A stretch of 64,000 bases of DNA from BD2-11 clade cluster bacterium bin43 (GTDB lineage: Bacteria; Gemmatimonadota; Gemmatimonadetes; Longimicrobiales; Gaopeijiaceae): assembly GCA_002238605.1 (NCBI GenBank), contig MPMR01000011.1, positions 62,001-126,000 of the forward strand. The letters run 5' to 3'. Made by a program: the position numbers and the translations under genes. Of the stretch, positions 53,601-61,902 are shown piece by piece. Numbering within the stretch: position 1 is the stretch's first letter; each line of letters opens with the position of its first letter. Under the pieces are notes generated by a model that saw only the letters and a program-made list of their open reading frames with translations, was not told the DNA's origin and searched no databases.

Positions 53601-53879
53601 GACCACCGCGGTCTGGGTCGCGTAGCCGAGCCGCCCGGCCTGGATGGTGACCTCGCCGACCGGCACGCCGGTGATGAGGTAGCGGCCCTCCGCGTTGGTC
53701 GCGGCCCCCGTGCCCTGGCCCACGATGGACACCTGGACGGCGTCGAGGGGAGCCAGGGTCGCCGCGTCCGTGACCAGGCCGGTGATGCTGCCGGTCTGCG
53801 CCCGGAGCAGCGACGGGGCCGCCAGCAGGGCCAGCGCCAGAAAGGCGAGTGGCACGGTCCATACGTTAAAGCGATTCAT
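50670..53879 (-). CDS. SusC/RagA-type TonB-linked outer-membrane receptor
   Basis: From ATG 53879 the 1069-residue protein has a signal peptide (to L-R-A-Q, about residue 28), a carboxypeptidase-regulatory-like domain (about 30-112; G-S-I-T-G-L-V-T-D), the plug with E-E-V-V-V-T-A-L-G and the SusC signature V-L-R-G-I-A-S-I-S-G-N-N-E-P-L-I-V-V-D-G-V-P-I-D-N, then V-T-V-L-R-G-A-N-A-A-A-L-Y-G-S-R-A, and a 22-strand barrel ending in an aromatic-poor N-I-S-V-V-H. It imports a polymer fragment or peptide with its SusD partner; no hydrolase in the cluster reveals the ligand. The large plus-strand open frame opposite is a G+C artefact. Confidence 0.92.
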   Translation of the reverse strand: MNRFNVWTVPLAFLALALLAAPSLLRAQTGSITGLVTDAATLAPLDAVQVSIVGQGTGAATNAEGRYLITGVPVGEVTIQAGRLGYATQTAVVTVTADAAAVADFALESEALLLEEVVVTALGITRAERSLGYSVQGIDGDELAEVRDNNVISSLTGKVAGLRVTPPAVLGGTAKMVLRGIASISGNNEPLIVVDGVPIDNSRRETAANGGTRGAVVRNRSGIDYGNMAQDIDPSNIESVTVLRGANAAALYGSRASNGVVEIVTKSGRGAIGRTTITASSNFVVESPLRMVKYQNIYGGGATDDGYNWVDGRGGGENDGVDESWGPPLDGRLYPQWWSGGVAQPWLPSPMNVREYFQTGNNLTTNFAISHATERSNVRFSALRLDATGMAPRNEMERTQLALNAGVQVTDRFDVDGSFQYTQTQGHNRPAPGNGSYYAIHIFNWFQRQVDAKRMQRANEEWDPNSGVLTPNWNHNYHDNVYWVQNYRSNDDRRNRVLGQVTGNYKLAGEWLNARVRLGTDWFEQSNKEVYPFYSQDTPEGGFVEAASFHQETNIEALVTANRQLTTDFSLNVSGGANMRRNDFDLQEAGSRKLNVPGIYNVSNSAAPPLLNYVIQKKHVNSLYGLFTVGYRDFAFIDVTARNDWSSTLPEDNRSYFYPSYSGSLVFTDALQIDSDFLTYGKLRASWAKVGNDADPYQLTSVYSEVDKFGNIPGYTTSNTIPNADLRPEETRSWEIGADLRFWFDRAAVDLTYYNSITRDQILGVDVSEASGYTRQVLNAGSVQNKGIEALLTVDLLNQPRGLGWDVTFNFGKNTSEVLELAPGLESIVIGRAGGIRGAVEARPGHPYGIFFGPVWERDSAGNIIVGSNGLPIRGSSEIIDTYQPDWIGGVRSTLSYGSFTVSAQVDTHNGGQIFCGSCRLGYRTGVLYESANPTPRDWDPDRVTGRGPVVFPGVTEGGSANTVAVAPRTLATRLDDVDTEWLFENNFTKLREVAIAFDLPPAYLDNLPVSQARITLVGRNVWLWTAIPHIDPETAAIEGSTTEANLAGIEDKQFPTPRSFGINISVVH

Positions 53880-53999
53880 CGTAGTCCTCCTTGCAAGGTA
53901 CTGCCCTTGGAATTGCTGATCGGATTCGAGCATTGGCTGTCCCGCCGCCGACACGCTGCCGGGAGCCCGTGGGCCCTCCGCACACCGGGTCCCTTCCGG

Positions 54000-54593
54000 C
54001 TAACCGCCCCAGCGGTAGCCGAATCCCACGCTGAACGACGCGTCCATCTGTGATTCGTCCACGACGTGGTTCTGGTAGGTCCAGCTCGTGACGTCCGCGA
54101 AGACGAAGGCGTTGGATTCGAGGAGAATCCGCACGCCCGCGCCGAAGACGCCCGTGAACTCGGTGACGTCGTACGCGTAGCTGTTCGTGGCTTCGCCCTG
54201 CCGGTCCACGACCACCAGTCCGCCGCCTCCGAACACGTACGGTTCCATGTTGCCGTCGGTCATGAGCAGGACCTCGACGCCCCCGCCGTAGTACTGCCGC
54301 CCCAGATCGACCGACTCGTTGATGCCCCCGGTATTGTCGGTCCCGGACTTGGAGGTGAGGCTGACGTCCCCGCGGATCGAGATGCGCTCGTAGAGCTGAA
54401 GCGTCGCCCCGGCGCCGAAGCGGACGCCCATCCCGAAGGACACCGAACGATCGGCGTCGTAGCCCGCGGGGTTGTTGATGAGTCCGCCGTGGGCGGAGAG
54501 AGAGAAGCTGCTGACGGGTTCCTGCGCGTTGGCGGGCAGGACCGCGAAGGCACCCGCAAGCACTGCGAGGACAAGTCTCCGTACACCTGACAT
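54000..54593 (-). CDS. Outer-membrane beta-barrel protein
   Basis: From ATG 54593 (AGGAGGG upstream) the 197-residue protein has a signal peptide (L-P-A-N-A-Q) and alternating beta-strand sequence with many aromatic ends and glycines (S-F-G-M-G-V-R-F-G-A-G-A-T-L-Q-L-Y, G-V-E-V-L-L-M), finishing with the barrel terminus S-V-G-F-G-Y-R-W-G-G. It fits the eight-stranded OmpA/OmpW-like class (outer-membrane beta-barrel superfamily), likely a structural or small-ligand porin. It lies upstream of the SusC gene with about 120 bases between, and may not be in the same transcript. Confidence 0.8.
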   Translation of the reverse strand: MSGVRRLVLAVLAGAFAVLPANAQEPVSSFSLSAHGGLINNPAGYDADRSVSFGMGVRFGAGATLQLYERISIRGDVSLTSKSGTDNTGGINESVDLGRQYYGGGVEVLLMTDGNMEPYVFGGGGLVVVDRQGEATNSYAYDVTEFTGVFGAGVRILLESNAFVFADVTSWTYQNHVVDESQMDASFSVGFGYRWGG

Positions 54594-54818
54594 GGAGCCC
54601 TCCTTACTGCTGGCGAGGCGACGACCTGAGGAACCGGGAGGGCCGGCTGGTCGAGCCTCGGAAAACCTCGGAAAACCCGTATTATGGGGTGAGCGAAGGC
54701 CCCACGTCAAGAGGTTTTGGATGTCGTGCCGCGCAGGCGCACGCTATACTTGTTCGGAAGGCGTGTCGGGACGCGGAGAGCGCGCCGGGATGCGCTTGTC
54801 ACACCAGCCGGGGACGCG

Positions 54819-57158
54819 ATGCTGCCCATCCTCCTGAGCGTGCTCAGCGCCGCGCCAGCACTGCAGGAAGCGCAGGCATCGGCGTATGCGGGCATCCGCG
54901 ACGAGACCGAGGTTGCAGTGCCGCGCCTGGAGCAGGACGCCGACATCGACGGGTTCCTGGACGAGCCCGCGTGGCTCGCCGCCTCGGTGCTCACGGGCTT
55001 CTCCCAGTACGAACCCGTGGACCAAAGGCCGGCCGCCGACACCACCCAGGTCCTGGTCTGGTACTCGCCGACGGGCATCTACTTCGGCATCAGGGCCTTC
55101 GACGCCTCGGGATCGGTCAACGCCACGCTCGCCGACCGGGACCGGATCGAGGGCGACGACTACGTCCAGCTGCTGCTCGACACCTTCGACGACCGGCGCC
55201 AGGCCTTCCTCTTCGGCGTCAACCCGTTCGGCATCCAGCAGGACGGCAACCGAACCGAGGGCGAGCAGGGCCGGGCGAGCCGGGGCGTGGAGGTGAGCGA
55301 GACCAACCTCACGCCGGACTACGTCTTCGACTCGAGGGGCAGGCTCACCGACTACGGCTACGAGGTCGAGATCCACATCCCCTTCCAGAGCATCAGCTAC
55401 CAGGCGTCCGACGTGCAGAGCTGGGGCATCAACGTCATCCGCAAGGTGCAGCACTCGGGGTACACCGACACCTGGACGCCAGCCCGGCGGGGCGCCGCCT
55501 CGTTCCTCGCCCAGTCGGGGCGGCTGTTGGATCTGCGCGACCTCACCCGGGGCATGGTGGTCGACTTCACGCCGGCGGTGACGGCGGCGCTGAACGGCGC
55601 GCCCGACGCGAGCGACGCCTGGAGCTACGGCTCGGACGCGGAGATGGGGGGCAACCTGCGCTGGGGCGTAAGCGCCAACCTCACCCTGGACGCCACCGTG
55701 AACCCCGACTTCTCCCACGTCGAGGCGGATGTGGGGCAGGTCTCGAGCAACGAGCGCTTCGCCCTCTTCTTCCCCGAAAAGCGCCCCTTCTTCCTCGAGG
55801 GCATCGATCGCTTCGACGCTCCCAACCGGCTCATCTACACGCGCCGGCTGCAGAATCCGTTGACGGGGGTCAAGCTGACCGGGAAAGTGGCCGGCGTGAA
55901 CATCGGCCTGCTCTCCGGCATCGACGGGGCCGTCCCGAACAGCGGCGGCGTGGACTCGAACCCCTGGTTCAACGCGCTTCGGCTGCAGCGCGACGTCGGC
56001 GGGCAGTCCACGGTCGGAATGGTCTACACGGACCGCATCCTGGGCGGCGACTTCAACCGGGTGGCGGCGGCCGACACCCGCCTCGTCTTCGGGGGCGTCT
56101 ACACGATGTCCCTGCAGGGGGGCGCGAGCTTCACCCGGGCGGCGGGAACGACCACCGGGGCGCCCATCTGGGAGGCGGTCTTCCAGCGCACCGGACGCCG
56201 CCTGGTGCTCGACTATCGCATCACCGGCATCCATTCCGACTTCGAAACCCAGGCCGGCTTCGTCAACCGCCCCGGCGTCATCCACACCCGGACCAGCAAC
56301 AGCGTCAACTTCTACGGGGGCCCGGGCGCCGTCATCGAGCGCTGGACACCGGGATTCAGCACGATGGGCTGGTGGGGATACCACGGGTTCGGCAGCGACG
56401 CGCCGGAGGAGACCAAGACCTTCCTGTCGAGCACATTCCAGCTTCGCGGCGGATGGTCGATGCGCGTGAGCCACGGATGGGAGAGCTACGCCTTCAAGCC
56501 CGAGTGGTACGCCGACTACGGGGTGGTCCGGCCGGGGCCGGCGGGCGCCGACACGGTGTTCTGGGACGCCCCGGACCGCATCACCGACGTGCGCGGGTGG
56601 ATCACCAACGTGACCACGCCCGAGTTCTCCTCGTTCTCGGCCAGAGTCGGCGTGAACGTGTGGCAGGACGTGGGCTTCGCCGAGGCGCGCGGCGTCTGGC
56701 TCTTCCGCCCCAACATGACGGTCAACTGGCGCCCCACGGACCAGTTCCGCCTCAACTTCCTCTACAACCAGCTCACCCTCGACCGCCGCTCGGACGGGTC
56801 GAACATGTCGATCCAGCGGATTCCCCGGCTCTCGCTCGAGTACCAGATCTCGCGCTTCCTCTTCGTGCGCCTGGTGGGCCAGTACGACTCCCTCGAGCGG
56901 GACGCGCTCCGGGCCGGCGACACCGACGAGCCCATCTTCCTCCGGGACCCGGGCACGGGCGGATGGATGCCCTCGCGCGCTACCGAGGACAACCGGTTCA
57001 CCGGGGACGTCCTGCTCTCGTACCGCCCGACCCCCGGAACCGTCGTCTTTCTCGGCTACGGCGCGGCCGTGGATGACCCCGACGCCTTCCGGTTCCAGCG
57101 CATGGTGCGGGGCGAGGACCGGTTCTTCATGAAGCTGAGCTACCTCTTCCGGCGGTAG
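54819..57158 (+). CDS. DUF5916 exported protein with CBM9-like domain
   Basis: From ATG 54819 the 779-residue protein has a signal peptide, then a carbohydrate-binding-module 9-like sandwich (about 25-200; P-R-L-E-Q-D-A-D-I-D-G-F-L-D-E-P-A-W, A-F-D-A-S-G-S-V). The remainder is DUF5916: H-V-E-A-D-V-G-Q-V, R-F-A-L-F-F-P-E-K-R-P-F-F-L-E-G, then beta-barrel-like sequence to the end (F-F-M-K-L-S-Y-L-F-R-R). The final stretch suggests an outer-membrane barrel. Very frequent in Gemmatimonadota and relatives, function unknown. The 225 bases before it are a divergent promoter region. The frame is open upstream of the chosen ATG. Confidence 0.82.
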   Translation: MLPILLSVLSAAPALQEAQASAYAGIRDETEVAVPRLEQDADIDGFLDEPAWLAASVLTGFSQYEPVDQRPAADTTQVLVWYSPTGIYFGIRAFDASGSVNATLADRDRIEGDDYVQLLLDTFDDRRQAFLFGVNPFGIQQDGNRTEGEQGRASRGVEVSETNLTPDYVFDSRGRLTDYGYEVEIHIPFQSISYQASDVQSWGINVIRKVQHSGYTDTWTPARRGAASFLAQSGRLLDLRDLTRGMVVDFTPAVTAALNGAPDASDAWSYGSDAEMGGNLRWGVSANLTLDATVNPDFSHVEADVGQVSSNERFALFFPEKRPFFLEGIDRFDAPNRLIYTRRLQNPLTGVKLTGKVAGVNIGLLSGIDGAVPNSGGVDSNPWFNALRLQRDVGGQSTVGMVYTDRILGGDFNRVAAADTRLVFGGVYTMSLQGGASFTRAAGTTTGAPIWEAVFQRTGRRLVLDYRITGIHSDFETQAGFVNRPGVIHTRTSNSVNFYGGPGAVIERWTPGFSTMGWWGYHGFGSDAPEETKTFLSSTFQLRGGWSMRVSHGWESYAFKPEWYADYGVVRPGPAGADTVFWDAPDRITDVRGWITNVTTPEFSSFSARVGVNVWQDVGFAEARGVWLFRPNMTVNWRPTDQFRLNFLYNQLTLDRRSDGSNMSIQRIPRLSLEYQISRFLFVRLVGQYDSLERDALRAGDTDEPIFLRDPGTGGWMPSRATEDNRFTGDVLLSYRPTPGTVVFLGYGAAVDDPDAFRFQRMVRGEDRFFMKLSYLFRR

Positions 57159-57242
57159 CGAGGGTGGTTGAAGCATAAACGCCGGCCGCGCGTTGTGTGT
57201 CCCTGATGTAGGAGCGCGCTCGCATCACGGCTGGAGGATTCG

Positions 57243-58496
57243 ATGAACTGGTTCCACTCCCCTCGGCTCTCTCGGCGCCGGCCGAGAACCCTCGCCGTCG
57301 CCTGTTTCCTCGGGATGGCGGCGGCCGCCGTCCTGACCACCGGCGCAACACCCCCTTCGGCCGGCAACCCGCAGGAGGAGCTGGGGCGGCTGCTGTTCTG
57401 GGATCCGGTTCTGTCGGGTCCCATGGACGTATCCTGCGCCACCTGTCATCACCCCGACTTCGCATACGCCGACGGGCGCGCGCTGTCGCTGGGTCCGGGA
57501 GCGGTGGGCCTCGGTCCGGACCGGGTCGACCTGAGCGACGGCGCGATTCCGGTCGCGCAGCGCAACTCCCCCACCCTGCTCAACGTCGCGTACAACGGGC
57601 TCGACAGGCAGCGCAGGCGGCGGCGCGGCGGGCCGCGCTTTACGCCGCTGCCCGCGGACCTCGAGACCGTCAATTCCGAGCGAGCTCCCATGTTCTGGGA
57701 TCGCCGGGCGCGGAGCCTGGAGACGCAGGCGCTGCTCCCGCTCACCATCCGCGAGGAGATGCGGGGCGACGCCTACTCCGAGGAGGTCGCGGTCGACTCG
57801 GTCGTGGCCCGGCTGCGGGCGATCCCCGAGTACGTAAGCCTGTTCCGGGAGGTGTACGGCGAGGAGACCTCCATCGACGCCACGCAGATCGCGGGCGCCA
57901 TCGCGGCCTTCGAGCGCACTCTGGTCGCGCGCAACAGCCCCTTCGACCGGTTCCTGGCGGGGGATGAGGACGCGCTCACCGTCCAGCAGCGCCGCGGCCT
58001 GGACGAGTTCAACGAGGCCGACTGCTCGGACTGTCACCGGGGCCCGATGCTTTCCGACTTCAACATGCACGCCGAGGGGGTGGCCGAGAACCCGCTCCTG
58101 GCCGAGCCGGACGCCGGCGACGGACGCTTCCGCTTCCGAACCCCGACCCTCCGCAACGTCGCCGTCACCGCGCCCTACATGCACAACGGCATGCTGGGCA
58201 CGCTGGAGGAGGTCCTCGCCTTCTACGACCGCGGGCGCTCCGAGAACCCCAACGTCTCCAACCGGCGGCGGCGGCGCGGCGACGACGACCGCAGGGACGA
58301 CGCTCCGGCCACGCCCGGGAGGCTCTCCGGCCGCTTCCGCGGCGTGGACGACATGACCGTGCAGGAGCAGGAGGACATCATCGCCTTCCTGGAAGCGCTC
58401 ACCGATCCCGACTTCGACCGCACGATCCCGGCGCGGGTGCCCAGCGGCCTGACGCCCGGGGGGAGCATTTCGATGGCGGAGGTCACGAATCGGTAG
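57243..58496 (+). CDS. Di-heme cytochrome c peroxidase/MauG-like protein
   Basis: The 417-residue protein (GGAGG before ATG 57243) has a signal peptide (to about 36) and two c-type heme sites: C-A-T-C-H at 65-69 and C-S-D-C-H at 261-265. Between them are the F-W-D-R-R-A, E-x-Q and A-x-x-A-F-E-R-T-L motifs of the bacterial di-heme peroxidase family. After the second heme come T-P-T-L-R-N-V and M-H-N-G, which hold the axial ligand region. It reduces hydrogen peroxide with electrons from small cytochromes, or acts as a MauG-type oxidase. An Arg-rich insert (R-R-R-R-R-G) appears twice. It follows DUF5916 by 84 bases. Confidence 0.9.
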   Translation: MNWFHSPRLSRRRPRTLAVACFLGMAAAAVLTTGATPPSAGNPQEELGRLLFWDPVLSGPMDVSCATCHHPDFAYADGRALSLGPGAVGLGPDRVDLSDGAIPVAQRNSPTLLNVAYNGLDRQRRRRRGGPRFTPLPADLETVNSERAPMFWDRRARSLETQALLPLTIREEMRGDAYSEEVAVDSVVARLRAIPEYVSLFREVYGEETSIDATQIAGAIAAFERTLVARNSPFDRFLAGDEDALTVQQRRGLDEFNEADCSDCHRGPMLSDFNMHAEGVAENPLLAEPDAGDGRFRFRTPTLRNVAVTAPYMHNGMLGTLEEVLAFYDRGRSENPNVSNRRRRRGDDDRRDDAPATPGRLSGRFRGVDDMTVQEQEDIIAFLEALTDPDFDRTIPARVPSGLTPGGSISMAEVTNR

Positions 58497-58583
58497 CTGG
58501 AGGTAAGCCCGGGCGAAGCCCATCCCGGGGGCGACTTGCGCCCACGCTGGCCAGCTACTCGCTTCCCGGCTTATCCTCAACCC

Positions 58584-59192
58584 ATGTCCATCCGCGAATA
58601 CGCGTTGCGAGCTCTGGTTCCGGTTGCGTTGCCCTTCCTGTCCCTCGGGTGCGAGAGCTACGCTCCGTCCCCGGAGGCCCTTGCCGCCACCACCCGCGAG
58701 GCCCGGGCCGCCATTGAAGCTTACGTGGATGCGGTAAATGCCCTGGACGTCGACTCGGCAGGCACCTTCTACTCGGCCGCGGGCGACTTTGTCTGGCTTG
58801 AAGAGGGCGTGATCAGGTACCGGTCCGCCCGCGAGTCGCGCGAGTCGCTGGCCGGATTGGCACAGATGGCGTCGTCGGCGACCCTCACTTTGTCGGACCT
58901 CACCGTGACCGCGCTTGGCCCGGAGGCAGCGGTGGCGTCGTGCCACTTCGTGCAGGAAATCGGGATGGACGGCGGGGCTGGCTTCTCCTTCTCGGGGGCG
59001 ATGACGATCGTGCTCCTCAAGGAGGATGGCCGCTGGCTCTTCGTCTCCGGTCACACCTCGTCCTCACCGGCGCAGCCGGAAGCGAGCGCGACCCGGGGCG
59101 GCGACTGGCTGAACGTCCGCGTCACCCCATGGACTCCGGCGGATGATCGCCAAAAGGATCTCAACACTGATTCGCCACTATATCAACAGTGA
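58584..59192 (+). CDS. SnoaL/DUF4440-like lipoprotein
   Basis: From ATG 58584 the 202-residue lipoprotein (lipobox L-S-L-G-C) has an NTF2-like fold: I-E-A-Y-V-D-A-V-N-A-L-D-V, Y-S-A-A-G-D-F-V-W, then beta strands with A-V-A-S-C-H-F-V and G-R-W-L-F-V-S-G-H-T-S. These proteins resemble SnoaL-like cyclases or DUF4440 binding proteins; without catalytic residues a binding role is more likely. It stops at 59192, just before the amidohydrolase gene. Confidence 0.72.
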   Translation: MSIREYALRALVPVALPFLSLGCESYAPSPEALAATTREARAAIEAYVDAVNALDVDSAGTFYSAAGDFVWLEEGVIRYRSARESRESLAGLAQMASSATLTLSDLTVTALGPEAAVASCHFVQEIGMDGGAGFSFSGAMTIVLLKEDGRWLFVSGHTSSSPAQPEASATRGGDWLNVRVTPWTPADDRQKDLNTDSPLYQQ

Positions 59193-59207
59193 AGTTGTCA
59201 CTATATC
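59176..59207 (+). promoter_or_regulatory. Candidate operator repeats before the amidohydrolase gene
   Basis: CACTATATC is present at 59176-59184 and 59199-59207, 23 bases apart (about two turns), within the A+T-rich 50 bases before ATG 59227. The first copy lies in the last codons of the lipoprotein gene. A repressor site is plausible; no regulator is nearby. Confidence 0.35.
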
Positions 59208-59226
59208 CCCAGTAGACACCAGTACC

Positions 59227-60819
59227 ATGAAGCCACAAAACTCCCGCCGACCGGACGACAAGACCCGCGACCCGGACCACCCCCGCAACCCCGGCGACCT
59301 CACCCGCCGCGAGTGGCTCGCCGGCGCCGGAGCCGGCACGGCGGCGCTCCTGCTCGAGCGCGACCCTCTTCGGGCGGCGGTGCGGTCGGGTGGGACGCCG
59401 GTCCAGCAGGCGAGCACCGTGGTCTTCACGAACACCACCGTCGCGAACCCGGACACCGTCCAGGACGACGTGGCGCTCGCGGTCGAGGGCAACCTCATCG
59501 CGGCCATCGGTCCCACCGACGAGGTGCTGGAGCGGTATCCCGGGGCCGAGACCTACGACGGACGCGGCAAGGCGCTCTTCCCCGGCCTCATCAACTGTCA
59601 CGCCCACATGCGGGCGGTCGTCGCGCGCGGATTCAACGAGGACTTCGGCTTCCCGAACACCGCCAACCTGGCCATCTCGCCCGCGAGCCTCCTCGAGGGT
59701 GAGGAGGGCAACCTCATGGTGCAGGTCGCCGCGCTCGAGGCCATTACCACCGGGACGACGACCATCGTCGAGTACACGGGGAACGTCCAGCGCCAGGCCG
59801 GGGTGCTGGCCGATTCGGGGCTCCGCTGCGTCCTCGCCGAGGGGATCCGGGACGCGGAGAACGTTCCCGGCCCGATGTCCACTCAGGCGATGGCGCGGAC
59901 GGTCAGCGAAACGCCCCGGTTTTCGGAGAGGCTCCGGGATGAGGGCATGCAGCGCATCAACGACCTGTTCAGCAGCTGGCACGGCGCGCGAAACGGCCGC
60001 ATCACGGTGTTTCCGGCGGCCTCGCTCGTCGAGACTTCGTCACCCGAGCTGCTGCGGGCGGTGCGCGACTTCGCCGAGACGAACGATCTGGGCTACACGA
60101 TCCACCTGAACCAGAGCCGCGCCGAGTACGAGTTCATGGTCATGCACCACGGCCTGCGCCCGTCCGAGTACCTGGACCGGCACGACTTCCTCGGCCCCCG
60201 GCTGTTCGCCGCGCACGCGCGTTACGTCAACCACGAGGAAATCGCGCTGCTGGGGAGCTCCGGCACCATCATCTCGCACCAGGCGGGGATGGCGGCCAAC
60301 CGCGGCATCAGCCCGCCGATTCCGGAGCTGCGCACGGCCGGCTGCCCCATCGCGCTCGGCACCGACAACAACACCAACGATGTCTTCGAGGTGATGCGCA
60401 CGGCTCTGCTGACCGAGCGGATCCGGCGCAATCGCGACGGGGACGAGGTGCCCGGCCTTCAGCCTCAGCCGGAGGACATCCTGGCGGATGCGACGCAGGG
60501 CGGAGCGCTGGCGGTGCAGCAGCCGGACGCCCTCGGGACGCTGGAAGTCGGGAAGAAGGCCGACCTCATCGTGGTCGACACGCTGCGGCCCCACCTCGTG
60601 CCCGCAGGACGCATCATCTCCGCGCTGGTCCACTGCGGCCACCCGGGCGACATCGAGTCGGTCATGGTGGACGGCCGCTTTGTCATGCGCGACCGCGAAG
60701 TCCTCACCATGGACGCCGGCGCCATCCTCCGGGAAGCCGACGCGGTGGGCCGGAGGATCTGGGGCCGGGTGCTGGAGGCGAGCCCGCTCAACGTGCCGAG
60801 ACTTACGCGCAACGGCTGA
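59227..60819 (+). CDS. Tat-exported amidohydrolase (cytosine deaminase/chlorohydrolase-like)
   Basis: From ATG 59227 the 530-residue protein has a twin-arginine signal (L-T-R-R-E-W-L-A-G-A-G-A-G) and an amidohydrolase fold of the chlorohydrolase/deaminase subtype: D-D-V-A-L-A-V-E-G-N-L-I, G-L-I-N-C-H-A-H-M (HxH metal site), A-A-H-A-R-Y-V-N-H, and the late G-T-D-N-N-T-N-D aspartate. H-L-N-Q-S in place of a strict H-x-E may reflect a changed metal set. It probably deaminates or hydrolyses a ring amide in the periplasm. The frame is open upstream to 59143; ATG 59227 was chosen because the Tat signal follows it closely. Confidence 0.82.
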   Translation: MKPQNSRRPDDKTRDPDHPRNPGDLTRREWLAGAGAGTAALLLERDPLRAAVRSGGTPVQQASTVVFTNTTVANPDTVQDDVALAVEGNLIAAIGPTDEVLERYPGAETYDGRGKALFPGLINCHAHMRAVVARGFNEDFGFPNTANLAISPASLLEGEEGNLMVQVAALEAITTGTTTIVEYTGNVQRQAGVLADSGLRCVLAEGIRDAENVPGPMSTQAMARTVSETPRFSERLRDEGMQRINDLFSSWHGARNGRITVFPAASLVETSSPELLRAVRDFAETNDLGYTIHLNQSRAEYEFMVMHHGLRPSEYLDRHDFLGPRLFAAHARYVNHEEIALLGSSGTIISHQAGMAANRGISPPIPELRTAGCPIALGTDNNTNDVFEVMRTALLTERIRRNRDGDEVPGLQPQPEDILADATQGGALAVQQPDALGTLEVGKKADLIVVDTLRPHLVPAGRIISALVHCGHPGDIESVMVDGRFVMRDREVLTMDAGAILREADAVGRRIWGRVLEASPLNVPRLTRNG

Positions 60820-60872
60820 CCCCGACGAGTCTCGACGGGATGCAGCGGCTCCGATGTCTGGCGGAATCGGGC

Positions 60873-61766
60873 TCAGCCGCGCAGGTGCTCGTTGAAGAAC
60901 GCGATGGTCCGCTCCTGCGCGAGGCTGGCGGCCTCCTGATCGTAACGTGGCGTGGTGTCGTTGTGGAAGCCGTGGTTCGCGCCGTCATAGACGTGGACCG
61001 CGAACTCCTTCCCGTTTGCCTCGAGCGCTTCCTGGTAGGCCGGGTAGGCGGCGTTGATGCGCTCGTCCAGGCCTGCGAGCTGGATCATGAGGGGCGCCTG
61101 TATCGAGGGCACGTCCTCCAGCGCCGGCGCCGATCCGTAGAACGGCACGCCGGCGGCCAGATCGGGAAGCCGGACCGCAAGCTGATTCACCACTCCGCCG
61201 CCGTAGCAGAAGCCGACGGCCCCGACTCGCCCGGTGGTCGCGTCGTGGTCCCGCAGGAACCGGAACGCGGCCAACCAGTCCTCCATCATCACGTCCCTGT
61301 CGAGTTGCCGCTGCATCTCCCGGCCCTCGTCGTCGTTGCCGGGATAGCCGCCCAGGGGGGTGAGCGCGTCCGGCCCCAGCGCCACGAAATCGGCCGCGGC
61401 GAACCTGCGGACGACGTCTTCGATGTAGGGGTTGAGGCCGCGATTCTCGTGGATGACGAGGATGGCGGGCATGGGCTCCGTCGCGCCGGCGGGCACGGTC
61501 ATGTAGCCACGCATGGTCCCCGAGCCGTCCGGTGAAGGGTAGGTGACGTACTCCTGCCGGATCCGGGCGTCGTCGGTCGCCACCTGCCGCGCCCACGCGT
61601 AGTTGGGACGAAGCGCCTCGAGGACCGCCAGGGCCGCCGCGCCGCCGCCCAGCACCTTGCCGGCCCCCTCCAGGAAGTCCCGGCGCCGAATGAACCCGTG
61701 GACGTAGCCATCGAAGAGGGCCAGCACCTCCTGGGGAAAATCGCTCGCCTGCTTTCGTGTGCTCAT
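60873..61766 (-). CDS. Exported dienelactone hydrolase family protein
   Basis: From ATG 61766 (GGAGG upstream) the 297-residue protein has a Tat-like leader (I-R-R-R-D-F-L-E-G-A-G-K) and a dienelactone hydrolase domain with H-E-N-R-G (Glu107), G-F-C-Y-G-G (nucleophile Cys187), L-D-E-R-I (Asp234) and N-H-G-F (His265), the complete Cys-Asp-His triad plus Glu of the family. It differs from the lipoprotein homologue at 6748-7626 in its export route. It is convergent with the amidohydrolase gene, with a 53-base gap between stops. Confidence 0.88.
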   Translation of the reverse strand: MSTRKQASDFPQEVLALFDGYVHGFIRRRDFLEGAGKVLGGGAAALAVLEALRPNYAWARQVATDDARIRQEYVTYPSPDGSGTMRGYMTVPAGATEPMPAILVIHENRGLNPYIEDVVRRFAAADFVALGPDALTPLGGYPGNDDEGREMQRQLDRDVMMEDWLAAFRFLRDHDATTGRVGAVGFCYGGGVVNQLAVRLPDLAAGVPFYGSAPALEDVPSIQAPLMIQLAGLDERINAAYPAYQEALEANGKEFAVHVYDGANHGFHNDTTPRYDQEAASLAQERTIAFFNEHLRG

Positions 61767-61902
61767 GGGAGATCCTCCGCAAATCGTGTGACGATCGTTC
61801 ATACCGGGTCTCACCCGCGACCATGGCCTCGGGAATGAACAGGATGCGGCCCGCGATCGAAGCACACAAGCACCGGGAGCGATGCACCGGGACCGGTCCG
61901 TC

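Noticed and set aside
51153-54053. 966-codon plus-strand open frame opposite the SusC gene
   Set aside because: Arises from G+C-rich third positions of the SusC gene; the antisense product has no family-like motifs while the minus-strand SusC is textbook.
54744-57176. 810-codon minus-strand frame opposite the DUF5916 gene
   Set aside because: Shadow frame; plus-strand product matches DUF5916 over its whole length.
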